The notes under the pieces are model-generated. The model saw only the letters and a list, made by a program, of their open reading frames with translations, did no database searches and was not told the DNA's origin. A DNA stretch of 43,006 bases from Goleter apudmare HA4340-LM2 (GTDB lineage: Bacteria > Cyanobacteriota > Cyanobacteriia > Cyanobacteriales > Nostocaceae), in NCBI GenBank assembly GCA_019359495.1, contig JAHHHF010000079.1:1-43006 (forward strand). The letters run 5' to 3'. Made by a program: the position numbers and the translations under genes. Below, piece by piece: positions 33,282 to 42,306 of the stretch; position 1 is the stretch's first letter; the number at the start of each line of letters is the position of its first letter.

Positions 33282-34391
33282 ATGACCGATGATAGCAGAA
33301 AAAGCGCCTCACTCAGCCAAGATGCGGTACAGATTATCAGAGGTCTGGTAATTGGAGAACTAGTTACAGTTGCAATTATTGGTGGGCTTTGGTTATGGTT
33401 GAGACCACGCCTCCAGGTGGAGCCTGATGCTTTGTCTTCGTCTAATCCAGAAGCTAACAAAGCTTCTGCTGTAGCAGCTTCTAATTTTCAGACTGTCACC
33501 GATGTTCCTATTGGCTCATTCAAATACGGTGGAAGTACTGCCTGGGCACCAATTAGGCAATTCGTAGATTCTCAAATTCAGGTGATGCGCCCAGAGCTAC
33601 AATTACGCTATGTTAACCCTTCTCAGGGTAGCCCTGGTTCTGGCTCAGGTATTCGCATGTTATTAGCAGGTCAATTGGACTTTACAAATTCTTCCCGTCC
33701 TCTTACACAGGAAGAACATAATCTAGCTAGACAGCGAGGCTTCACACTTAAGCAACATCAGGTAGGCATTGATGGGATAGCAGTGGTAGTCAACCCTTCT
33801 CTTCAAGTGTCTGGGTTAACAATAGATCAGTTGCAACAAATCTATAAGGGAAAAATTACTAATTGGCAGCAGCTGGGTGGGCCAGACCTGACTATTACCC
33901 CCTTCTCCCCACCGCCAGAAAATGCAGGTATGGTATTACTTTCTGGTAAGCGAGTTCTAGACAAACAAGCTCTTGGTGATAGTGTGCAGTATGTCTATTC
34001 CACTACAGAAGCACTGCGGCGTGTTAGCCAAACCCCTGGCGGTCTATATTATGCGTCTGCGCGGGGAATAGTGCATCAATGTTTGGTTAAGCCTCTACCC
34101 TTGGGACTGACTTCTAGTCAGTTAATCCCCCCTTATCGTGAACCGTTAGTACCACCAGACCAGTGTCCGCAAAAGCGTAATCAGCTGAACACAGAAGCTA
34201 TTAAGAACGGTACTTATCCAATTACTACTAAATTGTATGTGATTATTAAGCAGAATCAGGGTCGAGAGCAGCAAGTTGGAGAAGCATATACCAGACTTTT
34301 AGAAACTGAGCAAGGGCAAAGAGCTATTGAACAAGCTGGTTTTGTTCTAGAAAGAAATCAGGAGTCAATAGCACGAAGTCAGAGGTATTGA
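33282..34391 (+). CDS. Membrane-anchored PstS-like periplasmic binding protein
   Basis: 369 residues. A single uncleaved-looking helix (about residues 21-41) anchors the N-terminus. The rest is a PBP-like domain of the phosphate-binding (PstS) group: FKYGGSTAWAPI, then GSGSGIRMLLAGQLDFTNSSRPL and VVNPSLQVSGLTIDQLQQIYKGKITNW. GSGSGIRML is the anion-binding loop equivalent. No permease or ATPase genes are adjacent, so it is unlikely to be a simple transporter subunit. It is divergent from the Ser/Thr kinase, a plausible signalling partner. Ligand unknown, phosphate or another oxyanion is a guess. Confidence 0.85.
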   Translation: MTDDSRKSASLSQDAVQIIRGLVIGELVTVAIIGGLWLWLRPRLQVEPDALSSSNPEANKASAVAASNFQTVTDVPIGSFKYGGSTAWAPIRQFVDSQIQVMRPELQLRYVNPSQGSPGSGSGIRMLLAGQLDFTNSSRPLTQEEHNLARQRGFTLKQHQVGIDGIAVVVNPSLQVSGLTIDQLQQIYKGKITNWQQLGGPDLTITPFSPPPENAGMVLLSGKRVLDKQALGDSVQYVYSTTEALRRVSQTPGGLYYASARGIVHQCLVKPLPLGLTSSQLIPPYREPLVPPDQCPQKRNQLNTEAIKNGTYPITTKLYVIIKQNQGREQQVGEAYTRLLETEQGQRAIEQAGFVLERNQESIARSQRY

Positions 34392-34434
34392 TATTCCCTT
34401 AACTAAATGTCTAGTGAGCTTTATTAGCACCGAC

Positions 34435-34857
34435 CTACTTACTAGAAACTTTTGACTCTACTGCTGGCTGTGATGTTGAGAATGGCTGGGAGACACTCCA
34501 GTCAGGACGCAACTTTTGCGCTTGGCGTAAGTAAACATGATAAACGGGCACAGAGGTGGGTAGGTGGACTTGGATTAAAAACCGAATGCAACGCTCTAAA
34601 CTACCTTCAACGTGCATTTGTTGCAGATCTAGCATGGCAACATTATCCCAGCCACGACGCGGTCTAGCGATCGCTGCTGGAAAAATAGCATCCAAGTCAC
34701 GTGTAACTGAGAAATGTACACTCACTATATCCTCTGGCTGGAGTTGATTTCGCCTTTCCAATTCATCTAACAGTTCTGTGACAGCTTCTCGAATAGCTTC
34801 GGTGGTATTTTCTGAAACTGTTGTTGCTCCACGAATAGCTCGCGTTTTCCACTCCAC
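34435..34857 (-). CDS. aroH: Chorismate mutase, AroH class
   Basis: 140 residues of the trimeric AroH-type chorismate mutase, which converts chorismate to prephenate for Phe and Tyr synthesis. WKTRAIRGATTVSENT, then SVHFSVTRDLDAIFPA and VYHVYLRQAQKLRPD, hold the conserved Arg, Glu and Tyr of the active site. I chose the GTG at 34857 because AAGGAGG lies 8 bases upstream of it; a TTG at 34863 would leave only 2 bases. It follows sppA on the same strand with an 87-base gap. Confidence 0.92.
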   Translation of the reverse strand: MEWKTRAIRGATTVSENTTEAIREAVTELLDELERRNQLQPEDIVSVHFSVTRDLDAIFPAAIARPRRGWDNVAMLDLQQMHVEGSLERCIRFLIQVHLPTSVPVYHVYLRQAQKLRPDWSVSQPFSTSQPAVESKVSSK

Positions 34858-34889
34858 GCCCAAATCCTCCTTAGTTTGCTAGTTTTTAA

Positions 34890-34924
34890 TTGTCAGTTGT
34901 CAGTTGTCATGAGACAAATGACAA
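34890..34924. repeat. TTGTCAG heptamer repeat with inverted copy
   Basis: TTGTCAG, TTGTCAG and TTGTCAT (34890-34910) in tandem, with ATGACAA at 34918-34924 giving an inverted copy. It fills the gap between sppA and aroH and could form a hairpin. A related TTTGTCATT...TCATTTGTCA stretch lies at 39541-39560, after the DUF3086 gene. Confidence 0.8.
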
Positions 34925-34944
34925 AGGACTAAATAACTATTTAT

Positions 34945-35766
34945 TTATGGTCGGTATAACCACAAGGGTAGACCACTGGTAGACATTTCAAATTCCAACC
35001 AATCAATACCAGCCCCAATTCCAGAAGAAAATTGGCGACTTCCTGGTAAAAAGCGACTCAATAGGGGTTTACGCTCTTCTAGGGTGTAGCATGTTGTTTT
35101 TTCAGGATCAAGACCGACGAGTTCTGCTGTCCAGCGACGCGCATCTTCCTCTGTTCCTAAGCGGTCTACAACTCCTAACTCTAGAGCTTGCTGTCCAGTA
35201 AAAATCCGACCATCAGCAAAACTTTTTACGGTTTCTACCCCCAAAGAGCGTGCCTCTGCTACTGTTTGCACAAACTGCTGATAACTTGTGTCAATCAATT
35301 CTTGCAGGATGCTTTCTTCGGGTAATGTGAGTTCTCGGTCGAATGCCAAAATGTCTTTGTAAGGGCCAGACTTAATAACTTTGAAGGAAACACCGATTTT
35401 TTCTAGCAACCGTTCTAAGTTATTACCACGCAGAATTACACCAATGCTGCCCGTAATTGTACCAGGATTAGCGATGATATGTTCTGCTCCCATGCCAATG
35501 TAGACACCACCAGAGGCTGAAATATTACCAAAGCTAGCAACAATTTTCATCTTGTCGCGCAAGCGTTTCAAGGCGCTGTAAATTTCTTGAGAATCCCCTA
35601 CTGTACCGCCAGGACTATCGATACGTAGCAGTAAGGCGGGGAATTTTTTTTCTTCTACTGTTTTCAGTGCTTCTAATACACGTTTGCGGGTAGCACTGGC
35701 GATCGCACCAGTGATTTCAATCCGAGCAATTTGTTTAGAAAACTTCGATTTAAAAGGCCAAATCAT
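34945..35766 (-). CDS. sppA: Signal peptide peptidase SppA (short form)
   Basis: 273 residues, the one-domain SppA form. The catalytic pair is visible: Ser85 in NISASGGVYIGMG and Lys137 in SGPYKDI. RIDSPGGTVGDSQEIY starts the Clp-like fold. No clear signal helix precedes it, so it may be peripheral or cytoplasmic-side. SppA degrades cleaved signal peptides in the membrane; cyanobacterial SppA has also been linked to light-dependent antenna degradation. It lies directly upstream of aroH. Confidence 0.92.
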   Translation of the reverse strand: MIWPFKSKFSKQIARIEITGAIASATRKRVLEALKTVEEKKFPALLLRIDSPGGTVGDSQEIYSALKRLRDKMKIVASFGNISASGGVYIGMGAEHIIANPGTITGSIGVILRGNNLERLLEKIGVSFKVIKSGPYKDILAFDRELTLPEESILQELIDTSYQQFVQTVAEARSLGVETVKSFADGRIFTGQQALELGVVDRLGTEEDARRWTAELVGLDPEKTTCYTLEERKPLLSRFLPGSRQFSSGIGAGIDWLEFEMSTSGLPLWLYRP

Positions 35767-36145
35767 AAGCAGTCAACAACCCAGTAATAACTCAATATTA
35801 AGATGCCCAGTGCTCAGACGGACTGCTTTGCTCTGTTGAAAAACTGATTAGGCATTGTATTCCAGAAAAATTTAATGAAAATTTTATGTTTTGCATAGAT
35901 GTTTGTTTGCTATGCTCGTTTCACAGCAGATTGGTAGTAACGAGCGTAAACTGCTGCACTTGTTATGCACAGGTGAACTGTCCCACAGCGTAATTTTATA
36001 GTGTGTACAAAACAAACACTATTTCTTACTTCTTGTTTGATAATTTAGTTGGTTAATGATAATTAATAATCTGGGGAGTCAATACTGACACAGTCTGAGG
36101 GCATTTTAGTGGACGATGAATAACCGACGACTCAGTCTTAACTAC
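35767..36145. other. Intergenic region, no gene seen
   Basis: About 380 AT-rich bases upstream of sppA. I found no credible reading frame, RNA gene, tandem repeat or strong terminator. It likely carries the sppA promoter. Confidence 0.5.
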
Positions 36146-36442
36146 TCATGAATCAATTCGTAAGATTTGACACCGATAATAAGCATAAATATCAAATAGT
36201 GCTCCAACAAAGCTGCACGTTAAACAAATCACTAATATGCCTCGTAAGGGAGTACCACTGCCGAAAGTGGCAAGAAAATGCATAATCCGAGCAGCGATCG
36301 CCTCAGTTACATCTTGTAAACCTGGAACGTGACCGACAACAGAAGCAAGGATCAAGAAACCGCCAACAAGAAGCAAAGGCGCAAGGAAACTGAAAATCAC
36401 CGTGAGCAGTAGAGACCGGAGAAAGTTGGTAAAAGGGGTCAT
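36146..36442 (-). CDS. Small hydrophobic membrane protein
   Basis: 98 residues. Two or three membrane helices: about 8-37 (LLLTVIFSFLAPLLLVGGFL) and about 65-88 (LRGILVICLTCSFVGALFDI), with an amphipathic stretch VTEAIAARIMHFLATFG between them. The end YAYYRCQILRIDS is charged. No family recognised. It stands alone, with noncoding stretches of about 380 bases on both sides. Confidence 0.6.
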   Translation of the reverse strand: MTPFTNFLRSLLLTVIFSFLAPLLLVGGFLILASVVGHVPGLQDVTEAIAARIMHFLATFGSGTPLRGILVICLTCSFVGALFDIYAYYRCQILRIDS

Positions 36443-36829
36443 TTAACGCAAGCTCCGTGAATAAAGTGGACAATAGCTGGAAAGCTGCATGTCATTTTCT
36501 ACAATACGTGCGATCGCCCCAGCACAACCAATATGTCAAAAATCTTAAGTTTTCATTAAAATAATCGACTAATAGATACATCAAATATTGTGCCCCCCAA
36601 TCCAGGATAAAATCCTTATAGCCCTTGATATATAAGGATCGAATCCCAAAGATCAATTTTTATACGCGTAAAAATACGCTTAAAAGAGTCTTTACTTTCT
36701 GAGAGCAGCTTTAAATTAAGTTAATGTTTTGGGCATGGGGCATTGTAATTTTGAATTAAGAGCAGGGGCTGACTCTTAACCAACGACTTTCGCTATTCTT
36801 AAGGCAGTTACCGAGTTAGCTACAAAACA
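36443..36829. other. Intergenic region, upstream of the MlaE-type permease gene
   Basis: About 390 bases with a HIP1-like site near 36511, a short imperfect repeat of ATACGCGTAAAA/ATACGCTTAAAA near 36663, and a GGGCATGGGGCATTG stretch at about 36730. No believable gene or RNA. It should carry the promoter for the plus-strand envelope-lipid block. Confidence 0.45.
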
Positions 36830-37627
36830 TTGAGCGAGAGTATATCTAAATCCGGGTTAGGAGTATGGAGTCAGCGATTGCTGGCAGCTATTTTCTTAGG
36901 TGGACAAGTACTGGTTCATCTACTCAAAGGCAAAATCCATTGGCGCAACACTAGAGAGCAAATGGCAGCAGTTGGGCCAGATTCCTTGTTTATTGCCTTA
37001 TTAACAGCCGTTTTTGTCGGTGCGGTATTTACCATTCAGGTAGCACGAGAGTTTTTAAACTTTGGGGCAGGAAATATCGTGGGCGGAGTCCTGGCGGTAG
37101 CCTTGACGAGGGAACTTTCACCCGTGCTGACAGCAGTTATTTTAGCGGGGCGAGTTGGTTCTGCCTTCGCAGCAGAAATCGGCACCATGCGAGTCACAGA
37201 GCAAATTGATGCCATGTTAATGCTAAAAACTGATCCTATTGATTATTTAGTCATCCCTCGTGTCTTGGCTTGCTGTTTAATGCTGCCAATTTTAACCCTT
37301 CTGTCTTTGGTAACAGGGATGCTGGGAGGATTGGTAATCGCCACAAATTTATACAACCTTGCTGATACAGTATTTCTCGATTCAGCCCGTAACCTGCTGG
37401 GCATTTGGGATATTTGCAGCGCCATGATCAAAGCATTTTGCTTTGGACTTTTAATTGCCGTCATCGGTTGTAGTTGGGGCTTAACAACCACAGGAGGAGC
37501 CAAAGGAGTCGGTCAATCTACCACAACTGCTGTTGTCACAGCCTTGCTAATTATCTTTATTAGTAACTTCTTCCTATCTTGGTTAATGTTCCAGGGTGCT
37601 GGTAGTGCATTATTGCAAGGTTTATAG
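36830..37627 (+). CDS. mlaE: MlaE-type lipid ABC transporter permease
   Basis: 265 residues beginning with TTG at 36830, with no better start before the conserved part. About five membrane helices. FVGAVFTIQVAREF, LAVALTRELSPVLTAVILAGRVGSAFAAEIGTM and EQIDAMLMLKTDPIDYLVIPR are the MlaE/YrbE/TGD1 signature, including the coupling-helix E-x-G-T-M-x-x-T-E-Q-I-D-A. The family moves phospholipids between membranes together with MlaF and MlaD. Those partners are not here. DUF3119 and DUF3086 genes follow on the same strand. Confidence 0.93.
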   Translation: MSESISKSGLGVWSQRLLAAIFLGGQVLVHLLKGKIHWRNTREQMAAVGPDSLFIALLTAVFVGAVFTIQVAREFLNFGAGNIVGGVLAVALTRELSPVLTAVILAGRVGSAFAAEIGTMRVTEQIDAMLMLKTDPIDYLVIPRVLACCLMLPILTLLSLVTGMLGGLVIATNLYNLADTVFLDSARNLLGIWDICSAMIKAFCFGLLIAVIGCSWGLTTTGGAKGVGQSTTTAVVTALLIIFISNFFLSWLMFQGAGSALLQGL

Positions 37628-37760
37628 AGAATGGGGAATGGGAGCAGGAAGTAGGGAGAATAACTCTTGATCAATGCCCCATGACGCCAGTTTGCTTAAG
37701 TCGGGAAACCCACCCACGCAACTGGCTCCCCAATGCTCCAGAAATCTTAAAATAAGATAG

Positions 37761-38177
37761 ATGTCTACTAACAAAGCAGGATTTAAAACTGTGACCAGTT
37801 TATTTGCGCCTAACTCCACATCAACGGTGGAACTCAAACCTAGTTACAATATCCCTGTCGTGTTGGTAATTGCCTCCATTCCACTACTGCTAGCCCAACC
37901 TTGGGTAGGGGGTGTGTTTGGTTTGCTAGGCTTATTTCTCATGTTGCAGACCGTAACATTACGATTGCAATTTACCGCCACTGACTTAGACCTTTACAGA
38001 GGCGAAAAATTAATTCGCCGCTTTCCTTATCAGGAATGGCAAGACTGGCGGATTTTTTGGCATGGAATTCCGATCCTGTTTTACTTTAAAGAAGTCAAAA
38101 GCATTCACTTTTTGCCGATTTTATTTGACCCCAATACCTTAAAAGCTTGCTTGGAACAACGTTGTCCACGTACTTAG
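37761..38177 (+). CDS. DUF3119 family membrane protein
   Basis: 138 residues. A polar N-terminus of about 28 residues, a pair of closely spaced hydrophobic segments (IPVVLVIASIPLLLAQPW and VGGVFGLLGLFLMLQTV), then a beta-rich region (LRLQFTATDLDLYRGEKLI, RFPYQEWQDWRIFWHG) resembling a small PH-like fold. It matches DUF3119, a cyanobacterial and plastid family. It follows the MlaE gene by 133 bases and precedes DUF3086; the conserved grouping suggests a link to envelope lipid transport. Confidence 0.82.
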   Translation: MSTNKAGFKTVTSLFAPNSTSTVELKPSYNIPVVLVIASIPLLLAQPWVGGVFGLLGLFLMLQTVTLRLQFTATDLDLYRGEKLIRRFPYQEWQDWRIFWHGIPILFYFKEVKSIHFLPILFDPNTLKACLEQRCPRT

Positions 38178-38298
38178 TGCCCTCGTTTAAATGTTGAAGC
38201 TTGAGTACAGAGTATGAAATAATCAGGACTTCGAGGACAGGTCAATTGTATATTTCTGAAAGCTATTTATTCGCGTCATAGGAATTACATTATTGTTT

Positions 38299-39540
38299 AT
38301 GAACCCAGAGGAATCTCAAACTCCAGAACAAATTGATGAGTGGTTGGAACAAATACAAGAACCAAACTCTAAAGTTGAACAACCAGAAAACTCATCTGTT
38401 GAGGTAGAGGTAGAAACAGAGGAGCAAACTCTCTTAGTTGATACACCAGAAGATGAGGCAACTGTTGCATTACCTGTTGCTAATCTAGAAGCAGTTAGTT
38501 ACACAATTGAGCCGACAACAGCGCTGGGAGCAGAAATAGAATCAAAAGATAATTCACTATACGCACAAGGAGATCAACAAATCTCAGAGTTGCAAAGCAC
38601 CAAAGAAGCCTTAAAAAAAGAAATCGCTGAGTTACAAGCAACCTACACAAATCTGCAAACACAACTGGGCGAGACTCAAATCTCACTGGGGCGGCTTGTG
38701 CAAGAGTCTTTAGCGCAATTAGAACAACGCAAACAAGCGCTGCAAATTTCTGTAGAACAGCTAGAACGGCGTCAAGAACGTATCCGCAACGAAATGCGAA
38801 CCACTTTTGCGGGAACATCTCAAGATTTGGCAATTCGGGTACAGGGCTTTAAAGACTATCTCACGGGTAGCTTACAAGATTTGGCAGCAGCAGCAGAACA
38901 ATTGCAACTAGTACCACCCGCCATAGAAAGGGAAAGACCTGTTGCTAGAGAAGTGAAGCAATCTGAACCCCAGTCAGGAACACCACAATTTGCCCAACAG
39001 CAGTTTCAGGATACGACAAAGCAAATTCGCCGCCTGATTGACCAATACCGCAGCCAACCAGATTACTATGGCCCGGCTTGGCAATTACGCCGTACCTTTG
39101 AACCAGTCCATGCAGAACGTGTCTCCAATTGGTTTTTCAGCCAAGGGGGACGGGGTGCTTTGCGGACAATGGGTAGCCGCTTGCAGAATATTTTGATTGC
39201 TTCATCGGCGATTTCAATATTACATAAGCTGTATGGCGATCGCGTCCGCACACTAGTTTTAGCTAATACACCAGAACGTTTAGGTGAATGGCGGCGCGGC
39301 TTACAAGACTGCCTAGGAATCGGTCGTCCAGATTTTGGCCCCGATAGAGGCATAGTATTATTTGAGGCATCGGAAGCCCTAGCCCAAAAAGCAGATCGCT
39401 TGGTGAAGGCAAATCAACTGCCCTTGATTATGATTGATGATTCCGAAGAGCAAATTAGCTTATCATTATTGCAATTTCCTCTGTGGTTAGCCTTTGCCCC
39501 TGACCCCAAAACAGTGAGAAATTATGATGATGATTTTTAA
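38299..39540 (+). CDS. DUF3086 family protein
   Basis: 413 residues from the ATG at 38299 (a TTG 6 bases before is also in frame). The first 95 residues are acidic and disordered-looking. Residues about 95-170 form a coiled coil (LQSTKEALKKEIAELQATY and on). The C-terminal half, from RRLIDQYRSQPDYYGPAWQLRRTFEP to the end, is the conserved DUF3086 part, with GGRGALRTMGSRLQNILI and RPDFGPDRGIVLFEASEAL. No membrane helix, so soluble or peripheral. Function unknown; consistent placement beside MlaE and DUF3119 hints at a shared envelope process. Confidence 0.82.
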   Translation: MNPEESQTPEQIDEWLEQIQEPNSKVEQPENSSVEVEVETEEQTLLVDTPEDEATVALPVANLEAVSYTIEPTTALGAEIESKDNSLYAQGDQQISELQSTKEALKKEIAELQATYTNLQTQLGETQISLGRLVQESLAQLEQRKQALQISVEQLERRQERIRNEMRTTFAGTSQDLAIRVQGFKDYLTGSLQDLAAAAEQLQLVPPAIERERPVAREVKQSEPQSGTPQFAQQQFQDTTKQIRRLIDQYRSQPDYYGPAWQLRRTFEPVHAERVSNWFFSQGGRGALRTMGSRLQNILIASSAISILHKLYGDRVRTLVLANTPERLGEWRRGLQDCLGIGRPDFGPDRGIVLFEASEALAQKADRLVKANQLPLIMIDDSEEQISLSLLQFPLWLAFAPDPKTVRNYDDDF

Positions 39541-39610
39541 TTTGTCATTAGTCATTTGTCAAGAGCTATGATTCTGGACTAGTGACTTTTTTTGAATTTT
39601 GAATTGTTTT

Positions 39611-40300
39611 ATGGCTATTTGGTTGACTTTGTGTGGAGCAATTTTGGTCATAGCTTACCTACTGGGTTCCTTTCCCACTGGGTATATTGCTGTGAAACAG
39701 TTAAAGGGTATTGATATCCGGGAAGTTGGTTCTGGTTCAACTGGGGCTACCAATGTTTTGAGAACATTAGGTAAGGGGCCTGGAGCAGTTGTGTTATTAA
39801 TTGATTGCTGCAAGGGAATATTAGCGATCGCTTTAGTTTATGGGTTGTTCAACTTCGCCCCTAGCCAAGATTTCATCCCCCCCACGGTAGATGTAAATCT
39901 CTGGCAGCCTTGGTTGTTAACTTTAGCGGGATTAGCCGCAGTCATGGGACACAGTAAGTCCATTTTTTTAGGCTTTACTGGTGGTAAATCAGTTGCTACT
40001 GGTTTGGGTACCTTGTTGGCAATTAGTTGGCAGGTGGGTTTAGCAACATTGGGTGTGTTTGCGATTGTAATTGCCATATCCAGGATTGTCTCTTTGAGTT
40101 CCATCTCAGGTGCGATCGCTGTGACGATTTTTATGACACTTTTCCATCAACCCTTGCCTTGCATTTTGTACGCTGTTGTGGGTGGATTATATGTAATTTG
40201 GCGTCATCGTGGCAATATCGAGCGTCTGCTTGCAGGAACTGAGCCGAAAATCGGGCAGACGTTACCAACAGCACCGACGGAACCAGAACAAGCAGCTTAG
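39611..40300 (+). CDS. plsY: Glycerol-3-phosphate acyltransferase PlsY
   Basis: 229 residues from the ATG at 39611; a TTG 12 bases upstream is also in frame. YLLGSFPTGYIAVK, then DIREVGSGSTGATNVLRTLGKGPG and GHSKSIFLGFTGGKSVATG, are the three conserved PlsY loops that hold acyl-phosphate and glycerol 3-phosphate. About five membrane helices. It makes lysophosphatidic acid, the first step in membrane phospholipid synthesis. It directly follows DUF3086 (70-base gap), so lipid synthesis and lipid transport genes sit together. Confidence 0.95.
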   Translation: MAIWLTLCGAILVIAYLLGSFPTGYIAVKQLKGIDIREVGSGSTGATNVLRTLGKGPGAVVLLIDCCKGILAIALVYGLFNFAPSQDFIPPTVDVNLWQPWLLTLAGLAAVMGHSKSIFLGFTGGKSVATGLGTLLAISWQVGLATLGVFAIVIAISRIVSLSSISGAIAVTIFMTLFHQPLPCILYAVVGGLYVIWRHRGNIERLLAGTEPKIGQTLPTAPTEPEQAA

Positions 40301-40310
40301 TTTTTTACAC

Positions 40311-40342
40311 AAAAGCCCAGATTTTCCGGGCTTTTATTTTTT
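40311..40342 (+). terminator. Intrinsic terminator after plsY
   Basis: AAAAGCCC (40311-40318) pairs with GGGCTTTT (40328-40335), 9-base loop, followed by ATTTTTTA. It starts 10 bases after the plsY stop and closes the envelope-lipid block. Confidence 0.88.
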
Positions 40343-40732
40343 ATCCAAGAAAAGTAATAAAAGTTGATGGTTTCATTGGGCACAATATTACTCAAAGTAC
40401 TTTGGGAAGATTTGTGTGCTAAAAGCCCGAAATTACTACCGTTGTAGAAAATTTTATCAATCCTGACTGTAAAAAATTTACTTATTGATCCCCAGTATTG
40501 TTGTCTTATGATATACTCCTGAGATATACGGAGTATCCATTACCTGTCAAAGTTATAGCTAAGTAAAACTTGTGACTAAAAGACTCCGATTACAGAATAG
40601 AGGGATCTATTCTGTAAGTTTTTGCTACTTTTAAATAACATATACAGTGCATCTATAAGTTTCCCATGAAATTCTTTCGTAAACTACATTTTTTCCCAAT
40701 CCAACTAGCTAGAAATTTTAACAGGAGTTTTT
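40343..40732 (+). promoter_or_regulatory. Structured leader of the calpain-like gene
   Basis: About 390 bases with no gene. ATACTCC (40513-40519) can pair with GGAGTAT (40530-40536). More striking is a 12-base perfect stem, TTACAGAATAGA (40590-40601) and TCTATTCTGTAA (40606-40617), with a 4-base GGGA loop, followed by GTTTTTGC. This looks like an intrinsic terminator or attenuator about 115 bases before the start codon. AGGAG at 40723-40727 is the ribosome binding site, 5 bases from the ATG. A small RNA ending at the hairpin is equally possible. Confidence 0.55.
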
Positions 40733-42196
40733 ATGAATTCTAATTTCACAGAGCACCCACTCAATTTCAATGATGAGCGTCCCATCTTGCCAGATATAAT
40801 TGGGTTAGCTGAAATTAATTCTTCCAGTATTAGTAGATATTCAAGTTCATATATAGATTTTAGAGATAATCACAGAAATTCAGACATTAGCGATATCAAA
40901 GATCTAGAATTTGATTCTCATAAATTAAGTGGTTTTGAGAGTCTCAACTCAGATAAAGATAGTAATACATCTGATGATGGTTTTGGTGTAGAAACTACTA
41001 AATTATTTAGTACCGCAAATTCAACAGTTGATGAGTTTGGTATTCCAATTGCAGCACAAAAATCAAATCATCATGGCTATGAAAATTCTCTAGACAAAGT
41101 TTGGCTTAATAATTGGCTAAGTACAAATCTTTTGGATCAACAACTGATTACCAAGACACAAGACTTGGTTGCTGATGGACAGTTGAGTCGCACTGATATG
41201 ATAGCTATCTTTCGTAATGCACAAGATGATGATGTAATTGATGGTAACGAGTATAAAGACTTACAAACCATCTTAAATAACGCCAGCTACTTTAGGCTAG
41301 AAGATCATGTTAGCGCATTATCAAGCAAAGTAGTTTTCGGTACAACTGCTAATGCTTATTATCAAGGACAAACCCTAGGTAACTTGTACGCTGGTAGTAG
41401 CAGCACCCAGATGGAAACACTTATTAGTAAGTGGTTTTTAGGTGTTGATCGTCCAAGCACAGCTTACAACTATGAACTAGCAGCAGGTTCTTTGTTCAAA
41501 GATGGTGTTAGCTACGCAGATATTAGCCAAGGCCTTGTTGGTAACTGCTATTTTCTTGCAGCTTTAGCTAAAGTCGCTATCTCTTCACCTAAAACTATTG
41601 AGAGTATGTTCATTGATAACGGCGACAATACATTTACTGTGCGCTTTTATAACAATGGAGTTGCAGATTATGTAACTGTAGATATGTACTTACCAATAGA
41701 TTCAGTTAACGAGTTTATTTATGCCAATCAAGCAGGTGCTGCATGGGGTAAATACTATGACAAAAATAATGAATTATGGGTGGCTTTAGCAGAAAAAGCT
41801 TACGCTCAAATAAATGAATCGGGATGGATAGCCCAAGATGGGACTAATTCCTATGCGGGGATTACTGGCGGTTGGGAAACAGATGCAATTGCTCATATCA
41901 CCGGAGTTACTGCTCGTAGTTCTCAGGAATTTGACTGGAATGCTATGGTAAATGCTTATCAGGCTGGTACTCTTATAGGTATCGCTTCTAAAGCAGTTGG
42001 ACTTACAGATAGTCGCATTGTTCCCAACCATGTTTATGTAGTTGTAGATTACAATCCTGTTGCTCAACAATTCACTCTCTTTAATCCTTGGGGAGTTGAT
42101 GGAGGTTGGTCAAATGGTGAGGTTTTACCTGGATTTTTAAAAGTATCCATTAATGACTTGAAACTTAATTTTGCTCAATGGAGTTATAAAGTTTAG
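40733..42196 (+). CDS. Calpain-like C2 family cysteine protease
   Basis: 487 residues. The papain-like calpain core lies in the C-terminal half: GLVGNCYFLAALAKV with Cys272, NHVYVVVDYN with His433 and LFNPWGVDGGW with Asn451, the complete C2 catalytic triad. The first 120 residues are Ser/Asp/Asn-rich and probably disordered. Between about 130 and 185, DGQLSRTDMIAIFRN and DDDVIDGNEYKDL resemble paired EF-hand-like calcium loops, though not canonical. No signal peptide is apparent, so it is cytosolic or exported by another route. Bacterial calpains are poorly characterised; calcium activation is inference. Confidence 0.88.
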   Translation: MNSNFTEHPLNFNDERPILPDIIGLAEINSSSISRYSSSYIDFRDNHRNSDISDIKDLEFDSHKLSGFESLNSDKDSNTSDDGFGVETTKLFSTANSTVDEFGIPIAAQKSNHHGYENSLDKVWLNNWLSTNLLDQQLITKTQDLVADGQLSRTDMIAIFRNAQDDDVIDGNEYKDLQTILNNASYFRLEDHVSALSSKVVFGTTANAYYQGQTLGNLYAGSSSTQMETLISKWFLGVDRPSTAYNYELAAGSLFKDGVSYADISQGLVGNCYFLAALAKVAISSPKTIESMFIDNGDNTFTVRFYNNGVADYVTVDMYLPIDSVNEFIYANQAGAAWGKYYDKNNELWVALAEKAYAQINESGWIAQDGTNSYAGITGGWETDAIAHITGVTARSSQEFDWNAMVNAYQAGTLIGIASKAVGLTDSRIVPNHVYVVVDYNPVAQQFTLFNPWGVDGGWSNGEVLPGFLKVSINDLKLNFAQWSYKV

Positions 42197-42234
42197 TTTA
42201 AGTAAGCATAGTACATACCTGATCATGGATACAA

Positions 42235-42265
42235 TATCCTCGATTTCTTACAGAAGTCGGGGATA
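42235..42265 (+). terminator. Hairpin after the calpain-like gene
   Basis: ATCCTCGATTTCT (42236-42248) pairs with AGAAGTCGGGGAT (42252-42264), two pairs being G-T type, with a tiny loop. It lies 40 bases after the stop, followed by a moderately T-rich stretch. It resembles a dispersed hairpin of Nostoc-type genomes. Confidence 0.6.
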
Positions 42266-42306
42266 TAAACTTTGTGTTTTTTACAAATTAAATAGGACGG
42301 TATAAG

